Shown: positions 19,111 to 32,300, counted from the first letter of the stretch. The stretch: 64,000 bases of DNA from Paragorgia papillata (GCA_035771165.1 JAWNZC010000230.1:186001-250000), one strand, 5' to 3'. Made by a program: numbers and translations. The notes: generated by a model not told the origin, from the letters alone.

Positions 19111-21106
19111 CGAAGCAGCACGCACGAAAGTCAACAGAAATATAAAATATCAAGAAATAATGATTTTATTCCAACATAACTGCGTAACTGTGTTTGAGTA
19201 AATATGTTTAATATGCATAATGTAACGCCTGTCACATGATCTAAAAGCCTTGTATGTCCTATAAATATATTACAACTCAGTAAACATTTTGACCAAAAAG
19301 TATAGATAGAAATACCGAGTGATTTGTACTTATAGCAAACTTATAATTAATATAGAATTTACTTGTGTTATTGAATTGCCTATCACAAAATTAGAACAAA
19401 AAGCCAATCGTCAAATTTTCAAAATGACACAAATTTCAACAAGCGGGAATCAGTAAAGAACTTTATTGAAGTTTCGTTGTAGATCAGTGTAATACCCCCT
19501 CTTCAGAGAATAGTCAGCTGGATTTTTCGAAGCATGCACTTCATAAAATTTTATCTTTTATTCAAACTACCTTGGCACCTTGCCAATACATGCAGTATAT
19601 TGCTTAAGGTCACGTAAAAACATGGTCACCTCCGGACCGTATGTTGAGTCCGCGTAGACATATTTTTGTATTTGTTATAAAATATAAATGTACCTCCCGA
19701 CCGAGTTCATAAACAAAGGAAATATTCTTATATTTTATATTCGATGTCTGACGTTGACCCAAGTCAAATAGGTTGCAATATGCTGCCAGGCAGTATATAA
19801 CTACTGCAGAGTACTTGTGGTACAAGTTGGGATTTTTAAATTTTAATATTGCGTTCTTATTGATTGGAATAGTAAGTGTTACAGTTTGTAGTTCAACAAG
19901 TGACAAACAAGTAACAGTGTTTTAAAACTATGCTTTAGTGGTGTGTTTCGTGATATTAACAAACAAAAAAATTTCGTTTTGGTTTGTGATAGTTATTGAA
20001 GCTGTGTATTTATTGGAAAAACAAAGAAATATAAAAGGACCTCCTTCTTTAATTTAGAAATTTTTGTTGTTTTTATATTTATTGAAAATAAATATAAACT
20101 TCCCGCCTCCTCAACATTTTCAAAATGTTATGATGTGAATCAAGGAATTTTTTTATGTGGCCTAAATTAACTTTTGTGTGTATACGTTCCGAAACAGGAG
20201 GGATATACCTATTGTTTCGCATGCTGCCCAAAGAGTTTACCTGATTATAAGTATCGATTACAATCTCCTCAAGTGTTTTATCATCCTTGACATTGTCTAA
20301 GCAGTATCCCATGGTGCTGCCATTTGCCTGTTCCATTACAGCAGGCAATGAAAAACCTGTGAGGAAGAATACAACAAATATAATAAAAAGTAAATAGAAT
20401 AATATATGATCGATCTTGTACGCTTCTTTCCGGTTATTTATCTTAAATCAGTAAAAGCGCAAGATGTTAATTAACTGGTTACTGGGATAATTCGTGTAAT
20501 AGTGAATGAATGAACTTTATTTAAATCTAGGTATAAAAAAACATCTTTACATGAGTATTCTGCCAGATGGCCTTCGTTAATTGAATAATTGTGGAATTGA
20601 TTAATGATAAAATTAACACGCTCTTGTATAATTATTGAGCACAAGTGCGACAGGTTCCCCTAGGAACTTTCAGTTATTTTTTTGTCATATTTTTGAAATA
20701 TTGAGGGGCCTGATAGCCGCGCACCCCGGCCCATTGCGGCACTTCTGAATCATATTGAAGCTAAAACATTTTAAGTAAAATTATCTGAATTAATGATCGG
20801 AGATTGATACAATTCCAATTAGTCGTAGTCTATCTGTTTTTGCATATTTTCCTCGAAACTAATTTAAATTTCTACTTACTGCTTCCGGTTCCCCATATTT
20901 TAGTGCCTATCCAGAGGAGGTACGAAGCTCTTCCCACAATGCATTGCGCTTGAACCATATTATCAATTTCGCACCGGAAATGCTTCACTTCATTATGAAC
21001 TTTCGAGGAGCGAACGTGATTTGAAAAATAGTGCTTCGACGTTTGTGGTGCTTAGAACACTTTGGTTTGGGACTCGCATGAAGTTATTTATATTTATTTT
21101 GTAACC

Positions 21107-21108
21107 TA
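21107..21108. other. TA target-site duplication, left
   Basis: TA immediately left of the concatemer; its partner is at 28180-28181. Empty sites with one TA: 4102-4103 (copy 1), 45175-45176 (copy 3), 62174-62175 (copy 4), all in the same flanking sequence GTAACC-TA-GCAGTAC. Confidence 0.93.
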
Positions 21109-21251
21109 CAATCTTGGACAATAATACTTGTAACAGTCAACCCCTCCCCCCGATTCAATGTTGTTATATGAAACTCCAGTCCAACATTGTTTAATTTCGG
21201 TCAACATTGAATCGGGGGGAGGGGGTGTTACAACATTATTGTCCAAGATTG
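21109..21251. repeat. S palindrome 1
   Basis: A 143-base inverted repeat with arms of about 50 bases. The arms end in CAATCTTGGACAATAAT and carry a C-rich tract (CCCCTCCCCCC) on the left that returns as GGGGGGAGGGGG on the right. The loop is about 40 bases and has A at the variable site (GTTTAATTT). Its left side is the outer boundary, next to TA. Confidence 0.9.
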
Positions 21252-22839
21252 TCCTTGACTGATTTTTCTTAATATTGTATAAAATACAGCTAAAATATGA
21301 TTTCAATTTGTAAATTAAAGTCAATAAACAAATTGTAAAATTTGAGACTGTTTCGTGCAATTAGTAGAGAGATATTTGCATTTAAAAATGTATAGATTGC
21401 GCTCTACTACGAGGCCCTTTCTTTGTTACTCAATAATATCTACGTCACTAGAACAGTATTGCGAGAGAAAGTGCATTCTGTCGATGGAAAAAAATGTAGG
21501 TTTTGATACTTGGATAACTGTTGAAAGAGAGATGTATTTATAATATTACTATTGTTTTGTTATGACGCTCATATTTCAGCCTTTGGTTGATATCTGAGTC
21601 CGCTTTAACTGAATCTGTATCTGACATTATGACGATTAGGGAAAAACAAGCACGGTGTATTTCATTTCATAATAGAACATTTTATTTAAGTTTAAAAATT
21701 ATTTCCCCAGCTAATACCATCAATGAATTGTTAATGGGAGCATAATTATTTTTATAATAAGATTAATAAATTCAAAAACTACAGAAGACCCGCTACCTTG
21801 TCCTTGGAAATTTGAGAAATTAACATATTGCGGCACGCGTTTTTAGACGAAGGGAAATCTGGAAGAGGTTGAAATCATTCAATAAATAAATGTAAAGGTT
21901 AAGCCTCTTTTATAGAATGCTTGTAAAGCCACATTTATTCATATGCAGTTGGTTTAATTTCCCCTGCGCAATTATATACCGCCTTATGCAACGGTCTACC
22001 ACGGTCTACCACGGTCTACCACTACAATATTATAACAAAATTAATATACATGTAATTCCCTTTGAAACCCATGGTAGACCGTGGTAGACCGTGGTAGACC
22101 GTTGGATAAGGCGGTATAATTGCGCAGGGGAAACGAAACCAACTGCATATGAATAAATGTGGCTTTACAAGCATTCTATAAAAGAGGCTTAAGCTTTACA
22201 TTTATTTATTGAATGATTTCAACCTCTTCCAGATTTCGCTTCGTCTAAGACGCGTGCCGCAATATGTTAATTTCTCAAATTTCCAACGACAAAGGTAGCG
22301 GGTCTTCTGTAGTTTTTGAAGCTATTACTCTTAATGTAAAAATAATTATGCTCCCATTGACAATTCATTGATAGTATTAGCTGGGGAAATAATTTGTAAA
22401 CTTAAATGAAATGTTCTATTATGAAATGAAATACACCGTGCTTGTTTTTCCCCAATCATCATAATGTCAGATATAGATTCAGTTAAAGCGGGCTCAGATA
22501 TCAATCACCCAACGGCTGAAATATGAGCGTCATATCTAAACAATAGTAATATTATAAATACATCTCTCTTTCAACAGATATCCAAGTAAACCTACATTTT
22601 TTTCCACGGACAGAATGCACTTTCTCTCGTAATACTGTTCTAGTGATGGAGATGTTATTGAGCAACAAAGAAAGGGCCTCGTAGTAGAGCGCAATCTATA
22701 CATTTTTAAACGCAAATATCTCTCTACTAATTGCACGAAACAGTCTCAAATTTCACAATTTGTTTATTGACTTTAACTTACAAATTGAAATCATATTTTA
22801 GCTGTATTTTATACAATATTAAGAAAAATCAGTCAAGGA
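21252..22839. repeat. B palindrome 1
   Basis: A 1,588-base inverted repeat starting TCCTTGACTGATTTTTC and ending with its complement. The arms are about 730 bases, imperfect, with small indels. At the centre three 10-base repeats (ACGGTCTACC, 21991-22020) face three inverted ones (22072-22102) across an AT-rich loop of about 50 bases. No coding signal: the ORFs of the two arms are mirror images. Confidence 0.9.
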
Positions 22840-22982
22840 CAATCTTGGACAATAATACTTGTAACAGTCAACCCCTCCCCCCGATTCAATGTTGTTATAT
22901 GAAACTCCAGTCCAACATTGTTTAATTTCGGTCAACATTGAATCGGGGGGAGGGGGTGTTACAACATTATTGTCCAAGATTG
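22840..22982. repeat. S palindrome 2
   Basis: Internal copy of S, with A at the variable loop site like S1 and S5. It is flanked on both sides by B ends (CAGTCAAGGA on the left, TCCTTGACTG on the right), not by TA. Confidence 0.9.
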
Positions 22983-24570
22983 TCCTTGACTGATTTTTCT
23001 TAATATTGTATAAAATACAGCTAAAATATGATTTCAATTTGTAAATTAAAGTCAATAAACAAATTGTAAAATTTGAGACTGTTTCGTGCAATTAGTAGAG
23101 AGATATTTGCATTTAAAAATGTATAGATTGCGCTCTACTACGAGGCCCTTTCTTTGTTACTCAATAATATCTACGTCACTAGAACAGTATTGCGAGAGAA
23201 AGTGCATTCTGTCGATGGAAAAAAATGTAGGTTTTGATACTTGGATAACTGTTGAAAGAGAGATGTATTTATAATATTACTATTGTTTTGTTATGACGCT
23301 CATATTTCAGCCTTTGGTTGATATCTGAGTCCGCTTTAACTGAATCTGTATCTGACATTATGACGATTAGGGAAAAACAAGCACGGTGTATTTCATTTCA
23401 TAATAGAACATTTTATTTAAGTTTAAAAATTATTTCCCCAGCTAATACCATCAATGAATTGTTAATGGGAGCATAATTATTTTTATAATAAGATTAATAA
23501 ATTCAAAAACTACAGAAGACCCGCTACCTTGTCCTTGGAAATTTGAGAAATTAACATATTGCGGCACGCGTTTTTAGACGAAGGGAAATCTGGAAGAGGT
23601 TGAAATCATTCAATAAATAAATGTAAAGGTTAAGCCTCTTTTATAGAATGCTTGTAAAGCCACATTTATTCATATGCAGTTGGTTTAATTTCCCCTGCGC
23701 AATTATATACCGCCTTATGCAACGGTCTACCACGGTCTACCACGGTCTACCACTACAATATTATAACAAAATTAATATACATGTAATTCCCTTTGAAACC
23801 CATGGTAGACCGTGGTAGACCGTGGTAGACCGTTGGATAAGGCGGTATAATTGCGCAGGGGAAACGAAACCAACTGCATATGAATAAATGTGGCTTTACA
23901 AGCATTCTATAAAAGAGGCTTAAGCTTTACATTTATTTATTGAATGATTTCAACCTCTTCCAGATTTCGCTTCGTCTAAGACGCGTGCCGCAATATGTTA
24001 ATTTCTCAAATTTCCAACGACAAAGGTAGCGGGTCTTCTGTAGTTTTTGAAGCTATTACTCTTAATGTAAAAATAATTATGCTCCCATTGACAATTCATT
24101 GATAGTATTAGCTGGGGAAATAATTTGTAAACTTAAATGAAATGTTCTATTATGAAATGAAATACACCGTGCTTGTTTTTCCCCAATCATCATAATGTCA
24201 GATATAGATTCAGTTAAAGCGGGCTCAGATATCAATCACCCAACGGCTGAAATATGAGCGTCATATCTAAACAATAGTAATATTATAAATACATCTCTCT
24301 TTCAACAGATATCCAAGTAAACCTACATTTTTTTCCACGGACAGAATGCACTTTCTCTCGTAATACTGTTCTAGTGATGGAGATGTTATTGAGCAACAAA
24401 GAAAGGGCCTCGTAGTAGAGCGCAATCTATACATTTTTAAACGCAAATATCTCTCTACTAATTGCACGAAACAGTCTCAAATTTCACAATTTGTTTATTG
24501 ACTTTAACTTACAAATTGAAATCATATTTTAGCTGTATTTTATACAATATTAAGAAAAATCAGTCAAGGA
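22983..24570. repeat. B palindrome 2
   Basis: 1,588 bases; no difference from B1 seen by eye. Same central facing 10-base repeats. Confidence 0.9.
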
Positions 24571-24713
24571 CAATCTTGGACAATAATACTTGTAACAGTC
24601 AACCCCTCCCCCCGATTCAATGTTGTTATATGAAACTCCAGTCCAACATTGTTTCATTTCGGTCAACATTGAATCGGGGGGAGGGGGTGTTACAACATTA
24701 TTGTCCAAGATTG
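24571..24713. repeat. S palindrome 3
   Basis: Internal copy of S with C instead of A at the loop site (GTTTCATTT), shared only with S4. Confidence 0.9.
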
Positions 24714-26301
24714 TCCTTGACTGATTTTTCTTAATATTGTATAAAATACAGCTAAAATATGATTTCAATTTGTAAATTAAAGTCAATAAACAAATTGTAA
24801 AATTTGAGACTGTTTCGTGCAATTAGTAGAGAGATATTTGCATTTAAAAATGTATAGATTGCGCTCTACTACGAGGCCCTTTCTTTGTTACTCAATAATA
24901 TCTACGTCACTAGAACAGTATTGCGAGAGAAAGTGCATTCTGTCGATGGAAAAAAATGTAGGTTTTGATACTTGGATAACTGTTGAAAGAGAGATGTATT
25001 TATAATATTACTATTGTTTTGTTATGACGCTCATATTTCAGCCTTTGGTTGATATCTGAGTCCGCTTTAACTGAATCTGTATCTGACATTATGACGATTA
25101 GGGAAAAACAAGCACGGTGTATTTCATTTCATAATAGAACATTTTATTTAAGTTTAAAAATTATTTCCCCAGCTAATACCATCAATGAATTGTTAATGGG
25201 AGCATAATTATTTTTATAATAAGATTAATAAATTCAAAAACTACAGAAGACCCGCTACCTTGTCCTTGGAAATTTGAGAAATTAACATATTGCGGCACGC
25301 GTTTTTAGACGAAGGGAAATCTGGAAGAGGTTGAAATCATTCAATAAATAAATGTAAAGGTTAAGCCTCTTTTATAGAATGCTTGTAAAGCCACATTTAT
25401 TCATATGCAGTTGGTTTAATTTCCCCTGCGCAATTATATACCGCCTTATGCAACGGTCTACCACGGTCTACCACGGTCTACCACTACAATATTATAACAA
25501 AATTAATATACATGTAATTCCCTTTGAAACCCATGGTAGACCGTGGTAGACCGTGGTAGACCGTTGGATAAGGCGGTATAATTGCGCAGGGGAAACGAAA
25601 CCAACTGCATATGAATAAATGTGGCTTTACAAGCATTCTATAAAAGAGGCTTAAGCTTTACATTTATTTATTGAATGATTTCAACCTCTTCCAGATTTCG
25701 CTTCGTCTAAGACGCGTGCCGCAATATGTTAATTTCTCAAATTTCCAACGACAAAGGTAGCGGGTCTTCTGTAGTTTTTGAAGCTATTACTCTTAATGTA
25801 AAAATAATTATGCTCCCATTGACAATTCATTGATAGTATTAGCTGGGGAAATAATTTGTAAACTTAAATGAAATGTTCTATTATGAAATGAAATACACCG
25901 TGCTTGTTTTTCCCCAATCATCATAATGTCAGATATAGATTCAGTTAAAGCGGGCTCAGATATCAATCACCCAACGGCTGAAATATGAGCGTCATATCTA
26001 AACAATAGTAATATTATAAATACATCTCTCTTTCAACAGATATCCAAGTAAACCTACATTTTTTTCCACGGACAGAATGCACTTTCTCTCGTAATACTGT
26101 TCTAGTGATGGAGATGTTATTGAGCAACAAAGAAAGGGCCTCGTAGTAGAGCGCAATCTATACATTTTTAAACGCAAATATCTCTCTACTAATTGCACGA
26201 AACAGTCTCAAATTTCACAATTTGTTTATTGACTTTAACTTACAAATTGAAATCATATTTTAGCTGTATTTTATACAATATTAAGAAAAATCAGTCAAGG
26301 A
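24714..26301. repeat. B palindrome 3
   Basis: 1,588 bases; no difference from B1 and B2 seen by eye. Confidence 0.9.
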
Positions 26302-26444
26302 CAATCTTGGACAATAATACTTGTAACAGTCAACCCCTCCCCCCGATTCAATGTTGTTATATGAAACTCCAGTCCAACATTGTTTCATTTCGGTCAACAT
26401 TGAATCGGGGGGAGGGGGTGTTACAACATTATTGTCCAAGATTG
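26302..26444. repeat. S palindrome 4
   Basis: Internal copy of S, C variant like S3. Confidence 0.9.
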
Positions 26445-28036
26445 TCCTTGACTGATTTTTCTTAATATTGTATAAAATACAGCTAAAATATGATTTCAAT
26501 TTGTAAATTAAAGTCAATAAACAAATTGTAAAATTTGAGACTGTTTCGTGCAATTAGTAGAGAGATATTTGCATTTAAAAATGTATAGATTGCGCTCTAC
26601 TACGAGGCCCTTTCTTTGTTACTCAATAATATCTACGTCACTAGAACAGTATTGCGAGAGAAAGTGCATTCTGTCGATGGAAAAAAATGTAGGTTTTGAT
26701 ACTTGGATAACTGTTGAAAGAGAGATGTATTTATAATATTACTATTGTTTTGTTATGACGCTCATATTTCAGCCTTTGGTTGATATCTGAGTCCGCTTTA
26801 ACTGAATCTGTATCTGACATTATGACGATTAGGGAAAAACAAGCACGGTGTATTTCATTTCATAATAGAACATTTTATTTAAGTTTAAAAATTATTTCCC
26901 CAGCTAATACCATCAATGAATTGTTAATGGGAGCATAATTATTTTTATAATAAGATTAATAAATTCAAAAACTACAGAAGACCCGCTACCTTGTCCTTGG
27001 AAATTTGAGAAATTAACATATTGCGGCACGCGTTTTTAGACGAAGGGAAATCTGGAAGAGGTTGAAATCATTCAATAAATAAATGTAAAGGTTAAGCCTC
27101 TTTTATAGAATGCTTGTAAAGCCACATTTATTCATATGCAGTTGGTTTAATTTCCCCTGCGCAATTATATACCGCCTTATGCAACGGTCTACCACGGTCT
27201 ACCACGGTCTACCACTACAATATTATAACAAAATTAATATACATGTAATTCCCTTTGAAACCCATGGTAGACCGTGGTAGACCGTGGTAGACCGTTGGAT
27301 AAGGCGGTATAATTGCGCAGGGGAAACGAAACCAACTGCATATGAATAAATGTGGCTTTACAAGCATTCTATAAAAGAGGCTTAAGCTTTACATTTATTT
27401 ATTGAATGATTTCAACCTCTTCCAGATTTCGCTTCGTCTAAGACGCGTGCCGCAATATGTTAATTTCTCAAATTTCCAACGACAAAGGTAGCGGGTCTTC
27501 TGTAGTTTTTGAAGCTATTACTCTTAATGTAAAAATAATTATGCTCCCATTGACAATTCATTGATAGTATTAGCTGGGGAAATAATTTGTAAACTTAAAT
27601 GAAATGTTCTATTATGAAATGAAATACACCGTGCTTGTTTTTCCCCAATCATCATAATGTCAGATATAGATTCAGTTAAAGCGGGCTCAGATATCAATCA
27701 CCCAACGGCTGAAATATGAGCGTCATATCTAAACTATAGTAATATTATAAATACATCTCTCTTTCAACAGTTATCCAAGTATCAAAACCTACATTTTTTT
27801 CCATCGACAGAATGCACTTTCTCTCGCAATACTGTTCTAGTGATGGAGATGTTATTGAGTAACGAAGAAAGGGCCTCGTAGTAGAGCGCAATCTATACAT
27901 TTTTAAACGCAAATATCTCTCTACTAATTGCACGAAACAGTCTCAAATTTCACAATTTGTTTATTGACTTTAACTTACAAATTGAAATCATATTTTAGCT
28001 GTATTTTATACAATATTAAGAAAAATCAGTCAAGGA
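26445..28036. repeat. B palindrome 4 (variant right arm)
   Basis: 1,592 bases. The left arm matches the other B copies. The right arm differs between about 27735 and 27870: it has ACAGTTATCC, AGTATCAAAACC (4 extra bases), CCATCGACAG and CTCGCAATAC, which match the complement of the left arm rather than the right arms of B1-B3. It then returns to the right-arm type. This looks like an arm-to-arm conversion patch. Confidence 0.9.
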
Positions 28037-28179
28037 CAATCTTGGACAATAATACTTGTAACAGTCAACCCCTCCCCCCGATTCAATGTTGTTATATGAA
28101 ACTCCAGTCCAACATTGTTTAATTTCGGTCAACATTGAATCGGGGGGAGGGGGTGTTACAACATTATTGTCCAAGATTG
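28037..28179. repeat. S palindrome 5
   Basis: Last S copy, A variant. Its right side is the outer boundary next to TA at 28180. Confidence 0.9.
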
Positions 28180-28181
28180 TA
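28180..28181. other. TA target-site duplication, right
   Basis: TA immediately right of the last S palindrome, followed by GCAGTACTTCG exactly as in the uninterrupted copies. Confidence 0.93.
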
Positions 28182-28713
28182 GCAGTACTTCGACGTTTAT
28201 TATTTCGCCTGATTTGCCGCTATTCACGAATTTACATCTGATTTTCTGATCAAGGTGACTGCTCGTCGCTCGAGTGTAGCGTGTTTTTGGGCCATAGTGA
28301 AGAGACTTTCTTCTCTGATTCTGGAACAACTTTATTGACAAACGAGATTGGACAGCTGAACGTTACAAACGTCTTCTCTAGCTACATCGCACCTTCGGTT
28401 CTCACATCTCGGTCACTCAGTCTCACAACTCTCGCTTCTAAATCTAATCTAATACATCGAGTTGCTGTGTTTATATATCTTACATTTCAGCGACAGTCAG
28501 CTTGCTGAATCACGGTCATTACGTCAGTCCTTACGTAGGAACAAACTGCGTGGTCCAGTAAGGGCCATCCCTCATTGGTCCAGTGTTACTACAGGAGGAA
28601 ACCAGAGTAAACTAAACTAACTTTATTTATACTGGATAACTCTATCAGTTATATCTCAACTGTTCTCCCTAGAGGTCCAGTAAGGGCCATCCCTCATTGG
28701 TCCAGTGTTACTA

Positions 28714-29278
28714 ACAGGATGCGCGGATGGCGAAGCACGGATTCGAAGATCGCCTCTCACCGCTGCGATCCAAACTGTTAAGCCTGATTGGACGGGGTTA
28801 GTACTTGGATGGGTGACCGCTTAGGAAAAACCTTGTCACAGGCTTGAGCTTATTGTATAGTTGATTTCTCCTGTGCTTCGAGGGTTTTTCGCCGGGTTCT
28901 CCGGTTTTCCTCCCTCCGTAAAATCAACAATTCGATCTTAGGAGAACAACCTTGTAAGGGACCTCAAGTCCTGGTGTTGTTTCTCCGGTATCAGTTAGAT
29001 ACAAATCAGTGTTAATAAATAAATAAACCGGAGTACCCGGAGGAAACCTGTGGGCATGTCGATTTTACGGAGGGAGGAAAACCGGAGAACCCGGCGAAAA
29101 ACCCTCGAAGCGCAGGAGAGATCAACTACAACTCTACTCACATGAGTTCCAAGCTCGACAACGGGGTCATTCCCAAGCTGTCGCCCATCCAAGTACTAAC
29201 CCCGTCTAACCGGGCTTAACTTTTTGGTGAGAGGCAGCGCCCATTCCAGCACACACCACCCGTGCTTCCCGGCATTTA
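28714..29278. mobile_element. facing 5S-derived SINE pair, copy 2
   Basis: Plus-strand element 28714-28997 and minus-strand element 28999-29278, same structure as copy 1. Confidence 0.8.
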
Positions 29279-29306
29279 ATTTTGACATTTCTTGTGTTTG
29301 TTTTAG

Positions 29307-32300
29307 TGTTTTGTATGAGGGAAAGGAACGGTTGATAGCAGGTTGTGATATTTTGGACACTACTCCGAATGGACATTCCGCAAATATTAGCGACAGTGGA
29401 GGCAGCAGAATATTTATCACTTATCGTCGGTATTCTTCCAAAGTTACTCATACTTCATTGGCATTGGCAGTGACTGCGATTAAAGTTATAATAACCAGCA
29501 AAGTAAGTTTCACCAATGGCCTTGTCTCACCCCCCACGTGACCCTCACCTCTTCCTTACTGCGATTGGTTAGTTATAGCGTTTGAGGGCAAAATATTTTG
29601 CCCTCAAACGCTAATTGACCAATCACAATAAGGCAGAGGTCAGGGTCACGTGGGGGTGAGACAAGCCCATTGTAAACATTTGTTCTCTAAAGCCCTAATC
29701 AAACGACAACGCAAGTCATCGCAAGTTGGCAGTCACGCTATATCAGCCAGCCGCTCTGAATAGTTTTCCGAAAATATCATGTACCGTGACAAAGTTAAAA
29801 CTTGTTTAAAACACTCATGAAACCTTTATTTTGTTAATTTGGGTGTTCAAACGACCGCCACAGAAATTCTGACTGCCAACTTGCGACGACTTGCGTCCTC
29901 GTTTGATTACGGCTTTCAATGTAGCATATCGTCTTCAAAAACTCATTAATAATTCATGAGGAAAATTTAAAAGAAATTAATGTTTAATCAATGTCTTTAT
30001 ATGTGATAAAGATACCTCCTGATTTACATAAACTTTAGCTTTGATTTTCTCGGCTTAGACAAGGTTATTTTTCAAACTTACTACGCCAATGAACTTACCA
30101 AGTGGTTCGTTTTTGAAGCCGTTCAATAAACTCGCAGTTCGTGTTTTATCAGATATAAAAACACTCGGCTTCGCCTCGTGTCTTTATATCTGACTAAACA
30201 CTCCTACTCGTTTATTAAGCAGTACATGCAGTGTAGCCTAACGTAGCGTAAACATTTAAAACTTATGGAATAACTAGCCTAGTTTCTAGGCCTTCCTCGG
30301 TTAACGCGTTTTGGAAATGTTACGAACGGACCCGCTGGGGAAGGCCTAGCAAAATTCGTAAACACTTTCACTTTACAGCTTGGTTGTTTATTGAGGAAGA
30401 ATTGTGATATTATGATGTTCTAAGTATTTCCCGACATTTACTATTGCCATCTGCATAAAATAATACAAGCCTGCTCACCTCTAGTCTCCTTCGCAGACCT
30501 CCTTATGGCTCTATTGTGAGAGACAAACACTTTGAATTGTGAACTTGTTTAAGTCAGTTGGTGCTGTATTGATTGTTTTATAAAATTATAGTGGAAACAA
30601 ACTACATATATAAACCCAGCCTGGTTCCCAGGCCTCTCTTTTTAATGTCGTGCGGCAGACCGAAATTGTGAGAGGCCTGGAATAAAATGTTTTGCTTGGC
30701 CCCAAATCTGGCCCCAAAACTGGCCCCAAATTATACAGGCACCAAACGGCCGTTTGGCGGAAAACCAAGGCAGATAACACTCACGTCGGTCTGCACAATT
30801 CTTTATAACATCATATAGCAAGGTTGGTCTACTGCCGAAACGTTAAAATAGCATATTTCGATTTGTAAAAATGTGTTTCAATACAATCACTTCCTACGCC
30901 GAACACTACTTTATAAAGCCTCGTATGTAACAACCTCTTTTAACGTAATGTAATACAAAGAAACCTACTCGTTTGCTGTCTGCTCTCAAGAAGAAGTTTA
31001 TTTAAGTGCCCTCGTTCATAAAGATTAAAGAATCCGAGCTCCAGCAGGATTCATGATAGATAAAGATGAACATTTTCCGCTAGTCCTCTCGCTCGATCCC
31101 TATTCTGTGACGTCACCAAAATACGTTCGAGAGAAAAGAGGACTAGGAACTAGTCTGATATAAACCTAGCCTGCGTAGCCGGCGCTGGGGATTGGGACGG
31201 ACAGTGAAAGGAGCGCCTGCGCAGTCACCCATTGTTATTTTTCGTGTATAGCGTTCGCTCGCAATCTATTGGTTGACACGCTAATGACCTATCAATCAAG
31301 AGAGTTTGAATTTCCGCTGCAGAGCGTTGCGAAAATGTGCCTTGCATAGTAGAAGGAAACGAATTCAAAATAAACTGCGACTGAGAGAGTGGCAGCTGCA
31401 TGTGCATCCAAAGGAAAATGTTTATTCGCTGGTTTTCCAACAGTTAATTACTGTCAGATTTTCACGCAAGACGTGGCCCCTTCGGCTTAACGGCGAGTAA
31501 CTGAATTAATTGTCTGACATGCATTGGTTTGCCAAAACATCATTTAATTTAGAATTTCTTATAATCGCTTTGATTCGAATCAGTGGGATCTACTCAGGCG
31601 TACTTCTCCGGCTGCAGTGGCCATCAGCGCCAGTTGTGAGTGGAAAATAACATTCACTATTATAGAATTTAACTATTATTCTATTATTGCTTCGCGGTAT
31701 GTTATGATTATATTATTGATCGTCATAGTCGTTACATACACATGTTTTATAACTACAAAAATAATCTGTCTGAGCTTTCTGTAGCCCACTCAACATAAAT
31801 TGTTTATAACATTTATAACTGTAAACCAGCCAACATATAGCAGCAGCAGAATAATATAATGTTGTCAGACGCTAACACAGCGAACATATACCACACAAAT
31901 TCCTGAATCAAGAAAGCACTTTGATACACATGCTCATTCATAACTGTGCTATTTTAGTTAATTCTAGAATGACGTGTTTTTATTCGATCAACTTCCAAAT
32001 TAATTAAGCTATTTAGCTCAGGTTTTTGAAATTGACAACTTCCAAAAATACTAGCCTAGTCTCTAGAGTTGTGATATTATGATGTTCTAAGTGTTTTTCG
32101 ACATTTAATATTCCATCTGCATAAAACAATACAAGCCTGCTCACCTCGGATCGACGAAGTTTCACTAGCCTAGCTTTCTTATCGCTAGCTTTCCTTCTGC
32201 AACCGCCAAAAGTTGAAAGTTAAACAGTTACATTTTCATTCCGAGCTCCAATTGGAATATATTCCATAATTCCCTTCTTTCGATCGCCAAGATCTTTGGT

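Larger units (their letters stand above)
21109..28179. mobile_element. palindrome concatemer (S-B)4-S inserted at TA, only in copy 2
   Basis: A 7,071-base block absent from the other three unit copies. It alternates five 143-base palindromes (S) with four about 1,588-base palindromes (B) at an exact 1,731-base period. The outer ends are CAATCTTGGACAATAAT and its reverse complement, directly flanked by TA on both sides, while the empty sites in copies 1, 3 and 4 have a single TA. A TA duplication and terminal inverted repeats fit a non-autonomous Tc1/mariner-type element. No transposase or other credible protein is encoded; the short open frames mirror each other through the palindromes. The array could have arisen by unequal exchange between flanking S copies of an S-B-S founder, or have moved as a concatemer. 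Confidence 0.92.

Noticed and set aside
21106..28122. Repeated 60-90-residue frames on both strands in the concatemer
   Set aside because: Mirror images from palindrome arms (the same peptide on opposite strands); no known domain.
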